Source of the DNA: an uncultured Muribaculum sp. | Lineage (GTDB): Bacteria > Bacteroidota > Bacteroidia > Bacteroidales > Muribaculaceae | DNA: 64,000 nt | Reading direction: 5' to 3' | Assembly: GCF_910583865.1 (NCBI RefSeq) | Contig: NZ_CAJTYX010000009.1 | Location: 15,080-79,079, forward strand | Shown here: positions 35,852 to 42,466 of the stretch, piece by piece | Numbering within the stretch: position 1 is the first letter of the stretch | Layout of the letters: the number at the start of each line of letters is the position of its first letter | Program-made: the position numbers and the translations under genes | Notes under the pieces: model-generated | Database searches by the model: none | What the model saw: only the letters and a program-made list of their open reading frames with translations | Told to the model about the DNA's origin: nothing

Positions 35852-36763
35852 CTATATTACAATATTCACAATTCCGAGAGCCTGGGGAAGCAGCGGGGCG
35901 GACGGGTCGAGGCGTGCCACACCGGTGTCGCGCTTGAGCCATGTGAGCTGTTTCTTGGCATAGACGCGGGTGTTCTTGCCGATACGCGCCACTGCGGTGT
36001 CGCGGTCCATCGTCCCGTCGAACCATGCGAACATCTCCTTGAATCCCACCGTGTTGAGCGAGTTCAGATGCCTGAGCGGGTAGACGCGTCGCGCCTCCTC
36101 CTCAAGCCCCTCGGCCATCATGCGGTCGACTCTCCGGTTTATACGGTTGAAAAGTTCCTCCCTGGGGTGGTCGATCATCATCTTCACCGTGCGGAACGGG
36201 CGTTCCTTGATCGCCCCCTTCCTGAGCGAGGAGTAGGGCACTCCGGCCTCGATGCTGATCTCTATGGCATGGATCAGGCGCCGATGGTTCGACAGGTCGG
36301 CTCCGGCGAGATAGTCCGGGTCGAGGTTGCGCAGCGTGGCGCGCAGCCCTTCTATACCTTCGCGCTCATAGAGGGAGAGCGTGGAGGCGCGCACTTCGTC
36401 GGACACTGTGGGCAGGTCATCGATGCCGTGGCACACGGCGTCGACATACATCATCGAGCCACCGCACATGACGGCGCATCCGTCGCGCCGCAGCAGCCCA
36501 GGGAGCAGGGCCATCACGTCCTCCTCGTAGCGTGCCGCGCTGTAGTATTCGTTGAGTGCAAGTGTGCCCACGAAGTGGTGGGTGGCCGCTCCCAGCTCCT
36601 CCGGGGTGGGGGCGGCGGTCCCTATAGGTATGTCGCGGTAGAGCTGGCGCGAGTCGGCCGATATTATGTCGCATCCGAGCTTCTGCGCCAGCTCAATGGC
36701 CAATGCGGTCTTACCGGAGCCTGTAGGCCCGGTCACAACCACGAGCAGCGGCTTTTCGTCCAT
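35852..36763 (-). CDS. miaA: tRNA dimethylallyltransferase
   Basis: 303 aa from ATG 36763 (MDEKPLLVVVTGPTGSGKTA); a longer ORF start would overlap pepT. Walker A GPTGSGKTALA near residue 10, then DSRQLYRDIPIGTAAPT. It isopentenylates A37 of tRNAs reading UNN codons. 13 bp downstream of pepT on the same strand. Confidence 0.95.
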   Translation of the reverse strand: MDEKPLLVVVTGPTGSGKTALAIELAQKLGCDIISADSRQLYRDIPIGTAAPTPEELGAATHHFVGTLALNEYYSAARYEEDVMALLPGLLRRDGCAVMCGGSMMYVDAVCHGIDDLPTVSDEVRASTLSLYEREGIEGLRATLRNLDPDYLAGADLSNHRRLIHAIEISIEAGVPYSSLRKGAIKERPFRTVKMMIDHPREELFNRINRRVDRMMAEGLEEEARRVYPLRHLNSLNTVGFKEMFAWFDGTMDRDTAVARIGKNTRVYAKKQLTWLKRDTGVARLDPSAPLLPQALGIVNIVI

Positions 36764-36776
36764 GCCGGAAGTGGGG

Positions 36777-37997
36777 TCAGCGGTTGGCCACAAGGCGCGC
36801 TATCTCCACGATCACCTCGGTGGCCTTCTCCATCGAGTGGATGGGCACGAACTCATAGCGACCGTGGAAGTTGAGTCCTCCGGCGAAGATGTTGGGGCAT
36901 GGGAGACCTTTGAAGGACAGCTGCGCGCCGTCCGTGCCTCCGCGTATGGGCACCACCACCGGCGTCACGCCTACGTTGCGCATGGCTTCCTCGGCGATGT
37001 CTACCACATACTTCACCGGCTCGATTTTCTCGCGCATGTTGTAGTACTGGTCCTTGATCTCGATCACCGCGCAGTTGGGGAATTCGCTGTTGATCTTCCT
37101 CACCAGATGTTCAAGCTCTTTCTTGCGGCGCTCGAAGCGGTCGCGGTCGTGGTCGCGTATTATATATGTGATGACGGTCTTTTCCACGTTGCCCTCGGTG
37201 GATATCAGGTGGTAGAATCCCTCGTAGCCTTCGGTATGCTCGGGGGTCTCCCAGCGAGGAAGCATCGACATGAACTGGTTGGCTATGCGCTGCGAGTTGA
37301 TCATCTTGTGCTTGGCGTAGCCCGGATGTACGTTGCGGCCTGTGAATGTCACCTTGGCCACGGCGGCGTTGAAGTTCTCATACTCAAGCTCGCCGATCTC
37401 GCCGCCGTCCATCGTGTAGGCCCAGTCGGCCCCGAACTTCTCCACGTCGAATTTATGCGCGCCCTGGCCTATCTCCTCGTCGGGATTGAAGGCTATGCGT
37501 ATCTTGCCGTGCTCGATCTCCGGATGGGCCTGGAGATAGGCCACGGCGGTGATTATCTCGGCTATGCCGGCCTTGTCGTCGGCGCCGAGCAGCGTGGTGC
37601 CGTCGGTCACTATAAGCGCCTGCCCCTTGTAGTGGTCAAGTTCCGGGAATTCGCGCGGGCTGAGCACTATGCCGAGTCCCTCGTTGAGCGTGATGGGCTG
37701 TCCGTCGTAATCCTTGATGATGCGCGGATTGACGTGGCGTCCGCTCATGTCGGGCGATGTGTCGAGATGGGCGATGAAGCCTACCGTCGGCACCGGTTTC
37801 GACGTGTTGGCCGGGAGGGTGGCCATCAGGTAGCCGTTGTCGTCGAGGGTTACTTCGGTGAGACCCATCTTCTTCAGTTCTTCTTCAAGATACTGCGCGA
37901 ATATCATCTGCCCGGGGGTGGAGGGCCAGAGGTTGGTGAGTTCGTCGCTCTGTGTGTCGAACTTCACGTATTGTAGGAATCTGTCCGTTACGTTCAT
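36777..37997 (-). CDS. pepT: Peptidase T (tripeptide aminopeptidase)
   Basis: 406 aa from ATG 37997 (MNVTDRFLQYVKFDTQS), the usual PepT start. M20 metallopeptidase with metal-binding segments GFIAHLDTSPDMSG, GADDKAGIAEI and FNPDEEIGQGAHKF. It removes the N-terminal residue from tripeptides. Forms a likely operon with miaA. A TAAATTTG box (minus strand, 38024-38031) lies near the start. Confidence 0.95.
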   Translation of the reverse strand: MNVTDRFLQYVKFDTQSDELTNLWPSTPGQMIFAQYLEEELKKMGLTEVTLDDNGYLMATLPANTSKPVPTVGFIAHLDTSPDMSGRHVNPRIIKDYDGQPITLNEGLGIVLSPREFPELDHYKGQALIVTDGTTLLGADDKAGIAEIITAVAYLQAHPEIEHGKIRIAFNPDEEIGQGAHKFDVEKFGADWAYTMDGGEIGELEYENFNAAVAKVTFTGRNVHPGYAKHKMINSQRIANQFMSMLPRWETPEHTEGYEGFYHLISTEGNVEKTVITYIIRDHDRDRFERRKKELEHLVRKINSEFPNCAVIEIKDQYYNMREKIEPVKYVVDIAEEAMRNVGVTPVVVPIRGGTDGAQLSFKGLPCPNIFAGGLNFHGRYEFVPIHSMEKATEVIVEIARLVANR

Positions 37998-38066
37998 GTC
38001 GTAGAGTGTTAAGGTTGTTTTCACAAATTTACATATAAATCGCGAGAATTCGAAACCGATAGATAT

Positions 38067-38112
38067 GAATAAGTCGGGTGCAAAATCAAATTTGTTTGAT
38101 TTTGCCGAGCGT
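38067..38112. repeat. Hairpin element, copy 1 (upstream of pepT)
   Basis: A perfect 11-bp inverted repeat (38080-38090 with 38095-38105) is framed by GAATAAGTCG on the left and CGAGCGT on the right. The same frame with a different stem occurs at 44979-45026 upstream of lon. Confidence 0.55.
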
Positions 38113-38193
38113 ATTTTTGTGGCTCTAATGTATTCAAAATTAGTCGGATGTAAATTGACAACAAAAATATTGTAAAAATAGTTGGCGAAATAT

Positions 38194-38224
38194 TTGGAGG
38201 GTTTAAAATATTGACATATCTTTG
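38194..38224 (+). promoter_or_regulatory. Promoter of the phage-head cassette
   Basis: TTG at 38194-38196, exactly 20 bp, TATCTTTG at 38217-38224: a perfect Bacteroidota -33/-7 pair pointing into the cassette. Confidence 0.78.
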
Positions 38225-38226
38225 CA

Positions 38227-38260
38227 ATGTCGGAAACCGATAATGTGGTGACTCCGACAT
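38227..38260 (+). promoter_or_regulatory. Operator-like or leader inverted repeat
   Basis: ATGTCGGA (38227-38234) and TCCGACAT (38253-38260) are perfect reverse complements 18 bp apart, immediately downstream of the -7 box and covering the expected transcription start. It could be a repressor site or a 5' leader hairpin. Confidence 0.5.
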
Positions 38261-38300
38261 CTCGACAACTATGTTTATTTACCCTTTAACTTGATTGACT

Positions 38301-38504
38301 ATGGACAATGCACCCCAGCCGCCACCTAACGAATCTATAGAGAACGACTACAGGAAAGGCTATCTTAATGGGCTAAATGAGAGGGCAGTCGCCGAACTTG
38401 CCACACCGGACATGGGCGAAGAGCCTTATCCCGATGGACAGCATGGCGCGCCCGTCATCCCCGACCCGTTCTTTCTGCCCGAATCCTACTCCGTGTGGGA
38501 TTAG
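38301..38504 (+). CDS. Small acidic protein, first gene of the phage-head cassette
   Basis: 67 aa from ATG 38301. Pro-rich N-terminus (APQPPPNES), a central NDYRKGYLNGLNERAV helix and a Pro/Asp-rich C-terminus. No family recognised. Its position right behind the cassette promoter and 132 bp before the capsid gene suggests a cassette component, perhaps a scaffold or accessory factor; that is speculation. Confidence 0.65.
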   Translation: MDNAPQPPPNESIENDYRKGYLNGLNERAVAELATPDMGEEPYPDGQHGAPVIPDPFFLPESYSVWD

Positions 38505-38636
38505 CATCCGCAGCATGCCTGCGGTTGTTGCAAAATTACAATCGGAAGCCGACTTTTTAATCTTTTTCAATCTTTTTCCGATACTTGGAAAACACACTTT
38601 TATCCAACAGTTTTATAACCTCTTAATCTCTTTTTT

Positions 38637-39857
38637 ATGGAAACAGCATCAACAACCCATGCCGAGCATGTGCTCGACCGTCCGCTCACAGTGGCGGAAG
38701 TGGAAACCATCGACAACGGATTCATGCTTCCCGACATCGACCGCCGCATATTGAAAATAAGGCCTATGGCTACGCCCGTCGACCAGATTTCGCGCTCGGC
38801 GCGTCCGCGGACCACGGCATCGATGGAGGTGCAGTATTTTTCGGTCGACAACCGCCCGTCATCGTCGGAGGTGTCGCAGATAGCGGATGCCGAAAACAAT
38901 GAGTTCACTATCAGTTTCAAGAACAAGCTCGATGGAAAGGCGTTTTCGCGTACCGATACGGTGCTCCTTACAGGAGCGCTCGCAGGGGGCAAGCCGCACA
39001 CGTTCTACGTGACCGCCGCTGAGGGACGAGCCCTCACTGCTGTCTACATCGGGCCTGATAAGGAGTATGCCCTGCCTGCCGACACCGAGGGGGTAAGCAC
39101 TGTGGTGCGCATGGGACGTGCCGCCGCCGAGCTCGATGTGCAGACCCCGCAGACGACATTCGTGCCGAAGCCCGACCATAATTTCTGCCAGATCTTCAAG
39201 GCACAGGTGGAAAACGGTGCGCTTCTTGCCGCCGGGCTGAAGAAGGCCGACATGTCGTTTACCGACCAGCAGGAGGCCGCGATCATCGACATGCGCATGG
39301 GGATGGAACGCAATTTCCTTTTTGGTTCGCGCAAGAAGATGGCCGGACCCGACGGCAATACCTATTTCACCCGTGGCATATGGGACCAGGCTGCCCGCGA
39401 GTTCATCATGCCTGCCTCTCTTACCGGTCTGGATTTCATCGAGATGTGCCGTCAGGCGTTCACCGGCCATGGTGGCTCTGCCCGGAAGGTGCTTATCGGG
39501 GGCTCGAAGTGCGTGAAAAATCTTGTCAGCCCATCCAAGGACTCGACCGTCAAGCAAGTGGGATCTGTGGAGACGGAAGTCCACTGGGGATTGAACCTCA
39601 AGGTGATATCATCGAATTTCGGCACACTCTATGTGGTGCATAGCGAGACTTTCGACCTCTGCGGCCACGAAAGCGACGGTATGATCATCGATCCGGAGTA
39701 TCTTCAGAAGTACACCCACATACCCTTCTCGGCACTCCGGCTCGACCTCAAGCGCAGCGGCCAGCGAAATTCCGACGCTGTGGTTCTCACCGAGGCCTCC
39801 TGCCTCGTGCTCCGCTATCCCGAGGCGCATATGCGCCTGATCGGCGCCAAGGCTTGA
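38637..39857 (+). CDS. Phage major capsid protein (SU10/DUF5309-like, HK97 fold)
   Basis: 406 aa. An extended N-terminal region (RPMATPVDQISRSARPRT) precedes a two-domain body. FTDQQEAAIIDMRMGMERN and FLFGSRKKMAGPDGNTYF match the capsid spine helix and the following tag-like TRGIW segment. GLNLKVISSNFGTLYVV, SETFDLCG and MIIDPEYLQK match the C-terminal A-domain pattern of SU10-type major capsid proteins. The family assignment is by recall of pattern, not a search. The gene is intact, with no frameshift. Confidence 0.75.
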   Translation: METASTTHAEHVLDRPLTVAEVETIDNGFMLPDIDRRILKIRPMATPVDQISRSARPRTTASMEVQYFSVDNRPSSSEVSQIADAENNEFTISFKNKLDGKAFSRTDTVLLTGALAGGKPHTFYVTAAEGRALTAVYIGPDKEYALPADTEGVSTVVRMGRAAAELDVQTPQTTFVPKPDHNFCQIFKAQVENGALLAAGLKKADMSFTDQQEAAIIDMRMGMERNFLFGSRKKMAGPDGNTYFTRGIWDQAAREFIMPASLTGLDFIEMCRQAFTGHGGSARKVLIGGSKCVKNLVSPSKDSTVKQVGSVETEVHWGLNLKVISSNFGTLYVVHSETFDLCGHESDGMIIDPEYLQKYTHIPFSALRLDLKRSGQRNSDAVVLTEASCLVLRYPEAHMRLIGAKA

Positions 39858-39894
39858 AAACCTGAGGAAGGACTTTAGGGAGAAATCCTCCATC

Positions 39895-39993
39895 CGATGC
39901 TCTCCCTAAAGTCCTTAATGCCCTTAATCTCCCTAATCTCCTTATCCTCCTTATTGTCCATATTCTCTTTAATCTCCCTATTGTCTTTATCCT
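39895..39993. repeat. Period-9 repeats between capsid and middle gene
   Basis: About eleven 9-bp units of CTCCCTAAA, GTCCTTAAT, GCCCTTAAT, CTCCTTATC type. The longer open frame that starts at 39897 merely reads through these units. Confidence 0.7.
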
Positions 39994-40001
39994 GTTATCT
40001 T

Positions 40002-40547
40002 ATGCCAATCCTGACCCTTACCCTTGAAGAAATGATGTCGGCCTGGCGGTTGCGCGCCTTCCCCGAGGCCGTCAACGACGGATGTGTCATCACACGCTGC
40101 GACGGCATCGACCTCGACGCGCATTTGCAGGCACGCATGCAGGCCTGGTACGACGCTCTCCTGCGCGACGCCACGCTCGACATGCTTGCCCCTGTAGATA
40201 TTTCCGCCGACGTCGAGGTCGATATCCTTTCCGACGGCACCGGCTGGTTCACGCTTCCCGACGAGGCCGTGCGCCTCGTGTCCCTTATGATGCCCGGATG
40301 GAGCGCCCCCGCGCTCATAATCCCCGACGCCACGCTCCCCGGCGCATCGTTGCAGCTTTCGGGTCGACAGCGCTCCGACCATCGTGTCCCCGTGGCGGTA
40401 GTCGATGGACGCACCGTCCGCGTATGTTCCCCTCCGCCCACAACGCGGAAATCCCTGCGCCCGCTCTCGTGTCTCGCCATCCTTGACACCCCCGGCCTCT
40501 ACCGCCTCCACTCCCGCGCCCTCTCCACCATCCCTCTCCTCCTCTGA
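40002..40547 (+). CDS. Unrecognised cassette protein between capsid and portal (possible adaptor)
   Basis: 181 aa from ATG 40002 (MPILTLTLEEMMSAWRLRAF); the upstream frame is only repeat sequence. N-terminal helical part, then a beta-rich part (DVEVDILSDGTGWFTLPDEAVRLV). In phage head modules, proteins of this size next to the capsid and portal are often head-completion or adaptor proteins. I do not recognise the family, so adaptor is inference from position. Confidence 0.65.
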   Translation: MPILTLTLEEMMSAWRLRAFPEAVNDGCVITRCDGIDLDAHLQARMQAWYDALLRDATLDMLAPVDISADVEVDILSDGTGWFTLPDEAVRLVSLMMPGWSAPALIIPDATLPGASLQLSGRQRSDHRVPVAVVDGRTVRVCSPPPTTRKSLRPLSCLAILDTPGLYRLHSRALSTIPLLL

Positions 40548-40615
40548 TAATAGGCTTAGTCCAATTAGTCTTATTGGTCTAATTAGTCCTTATTGTCCCT
40601 AATGCCCTTTATCCT
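40548..40615. repeat. Period-9 repeats between middle gene and portal
   Basis: About seven 9-bp units (TCCAATTAG, TCTTATTGG, TCTAATTAG, TCCTTATTG, TCCCTAATG). Mixes the two sequence types seen at 11484-11612 and 24442-24572. Confidence 0.7.
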
Positions 40616-40627
40616 CAAAAACTGACT

Positions 40628-41983
40628 ATGAATGACACTGTATTGTCGCGCGCACGCGCGGCCTGGGAGTCGGGAGCCACGTTGCGCTCGCGCCGTCTCC
40701 GCTACAAGCGCTACACTTTCGGCAGGCAATGGCTCGACCCATGCCTGTTCGACAACGGAGTAGTGCGCACCGAACGCGATTATCTCATCGAAAACGGATA
40801 CTCGCCCGTCACCAACAACATCATCCGGCAGCTCGTCAAGACTATCACAGGATGTTTCCGCGACTCCGTGGGCGCGGGTACTCCCCTTGCCGACACTGTC
40901 GAGACCGACGCCTCGACCTTCCAGGAATTCCTCATCTCGGGCTGCGCCATACAGCGCATTCCCCTCCGCCCGGGAGCAGCCCCGTTGCGCATGGTCAGTC
41001 CGGCTCGTTTCTTCATCGACCGCCTCACGGCTCCCGACGGATCCGGCGCCGAGCTGATGGGCGAGCTTCACGACCTATCGCTGTCGGCACTCGTCGAACG
41101 CTTCTCCCACGGCGACGCCGGGCGCATGCAGATGCTCCGCTCCGCTTTCCGCCGTATGGCCGCCGACACGTCGCCCGACGCCATTTTGCCGCGCACGGGC
41201 GAGAGCGCCGACGACAATCTCACCTTCGACTCGTCGGGACGCGCGGCCACGCTGCGTGTGTTCGAGGTGTGGAGCCGGGAATGCCGCCGCATGCTCCGCG
41301 TCCACGACCCCGCCGACGGCTCGCTGTCGCTCGTCGATGCCGATGCCGAGAAGCGGCTGCGCGCCTCCAACCGGAAGCGTGAGCGACGTGGCGAGCCGGC
41401 GTTGCAGTGGCGGCTGTGTGTCGATGCGCGTTGGGTGTGCCGGTTCATGACTACGGATGGCCGCGTGCTCGACACTGTCACCGCCTCGCGCCACCCCTAT
41501 GCGCTATGTTTCTACCCGATGATCGACGGCGAGGTGCACTCCTTCGTGGAGGATATCATCGACCAGCAGCACAACATCAACTGGCTCATGACCCTCAACG
41601 ACCGCATGCTCTCGCAGGCCGCAAAGGGTGTGGTGCTCTTCCCCGAAAACCAGTTCTCGTCGCAGATGCCGGCCGCCATGGTGGCCGAGAAGCTGCGTGA
41701 GCCTGACGGGATAGTGGTCTACCGTCCGGAGCCGGGAGTGCCCGGCCCGCAGCAGGTGATGACAGCCGTCAACACCGTGGGCACGCGCGAGATGCTCGAC
41801 ACTCAGTTGCGCCTCATGCGCGAGGTGAGCGGCGTGGGCGACGCACTGCGCGGACAGATGCCCTCCGGCCTCACTTCGGCCTCGCTATATCAGAGCCAGC
41901 AGCAGGGACAGCTCCTGGCGCTCCGCGACCTCCTCGACACATTCCGCGCTTACCTCCTGCGCCGCAATGCCACCATGGCATGA
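40628..41983 (+). CDS. Phage portal protein (P22-like)
   Basis: 451 aa. Portal-type features: N-terminal RYTFGRQWLDP, NIIRQLVKTITG near residue 65, a central FVEDIIDQQHNINWLMTLN, and a long C-terminal helix region (EMLDTQLRLMREVSGV, GLTSASLYQSQQQGQL). It resembles portals of P22 and crAss-like podovirus-type phages but is shorter than P22 gp1 (about 725 aa). The portal forms the DNA gate of a capsid vertex. The frame is intact. Confidence 0.82.
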   Translation: MNDTVLSRARAAWESGATLRSRRLRYKRYTFGRQWLDPCLFDNGVVRTERDYLIENGYSPVTNNIIRQLVKTITGCFRDSVGAGTPLADTVETDASTFQEFLISGCAIQRIPLRPGAAPLRMVSPARFFIDRLTAPDGSGAELMGELHDLSLSALVERFSHGDAGRMQMLRSAFRRMAADTSPDAILPRTGESADDNLTFDSSGRAATLRVFEVWSRECRRMLRVHDPADGSLSLVDADAEKRLRASNRKRERRGEPALQWRLCVDARWVCRFMTTDGRVLDTVTASRHPYALCFYPMIDGEVHSFVEDIIDQQHNINWLMTLNDRMLSQAAKGVVLFPENQFSSQMPAAMVAEKLREPDGIVVYRPEPGVPGPQQVMTAVNTVGTREMLDTQLRLMREVSGVGDALRGQMPSGLTSASLYQSQQQGQLLALRDLLDTFRAYLLRRNATMA

Positions 41984-42011
41984 TGAAAATAATGTACGTA
42001 ATAAAACGTAG

Positions 42012-42032
42012 GGATGCACCCCCGGTGCATCC
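42012..42032. repeat. Small REP-like palindrome after the portal gene
   Basis: Perfect 9-bp arms (42012-42020, 42024-42032) around CCC. It is followed by further period-9 units (CGCAATCCC, CGCAACCTC, TTGCAATCT) up to about 42070. Confidence 0.55.
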
Positions 42033-42082
42033 GCAATCCCCGCAACCTCTTGCAATCTCCATAATCTCTTGCAAATTCAGCT

Positions 42083-42460
42083 ATGAAATGCACTGTCTGC
42101 CTCGCGGCCATGGCCGCGATCATCGGCGCGGCGGCATGCACCCGCGCCATCTATCTCCCGTCGTCGCACACCGACAGCATCCGCAGCGCCGTCGAGCGCA
42201 CCGACACGCTCGTGGTGATCGACAGCGTGGCCACCGAGCCGAGGGGCGATACCGTCTACCATACGCGCCTGCGCACAGTCTATCGCACGGCCACTGTCCG
42301 CGACACTCTACGTGTGGAGCGCATCGACACCGTATCTCTCCCTGTTGGGGTTCCGGCGTCGGACGGCTCATCACCGTCACTTTCTCTTTGGCGTCGCATC
42401 GCCTTTGCCGCATCGGCTCTTGCCGTGCTGCTACTTTGGCTTCTCAGGCGCCGTTTGTGA
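42083..42460 (+). CDS. Lysis-type small lipoprotein (spanin-like), last cassette gene
   Basis: 125 aa. Lipoprotein-like N-terminus (AAMAAIIGAAACTRA), a Thr/Arg/Asp-rich middle with repeated DT-x-V-R units (RDTLRVERIDTVSL), and a C-terminal WRRIAFAASALAVLLLWLLRRRL membrane helix (first 20: WRRIAFAASALAVLLLWLLR). Proteins of this pattern are common near lysis genes of Bacteroidetes prophages. No endolysin or holin is next to it. It ends 6 bp before the lon 3' end, convergent. Confidence 0.68.
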   Translation: MKCTVCLAAMAAIIGAAACTRAIYLPSSHTDSIRSAVERTDTLVVIDSVATEPRGDTVYHTRLRTVYRTATVRDTLRVERIDTVSLPVGVPASDGSSPSLSLWRRIAFAASALAVLLLWLLRRRL

Positions 42461-42466
42461 AAAGTG

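Larger units (their letters stand above)
37998..38300. other. Gene-free stretch between pepT and the phage-head cassette
   Basis: Contains the pepT upstream region, a hairpin element (38067-38112), the cassette promoter (38194-38224) and an operator-like palindrome (38227-38260). No coding region. Confidence 0.65.

Noticed and set aside
36666..37976. Long plus-strand open frame opposite pepT and miaA
   Set aside because: Shadow of well-supported genes; Val/His/Gly-rich composition typical of antisense translation.
38373..38597. Minus-strand small ORF over the first cassette gene
   Set aside because: Overlaps the better-placed plus-strand gene behind a canonical promoter.
39897..40001. N-terminal extension of the middle cassette protein
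   Set aside because: The extension is Ser/Leu-rich translation of period-9 repeats; the ATG at 40002 gives a sensible protein.
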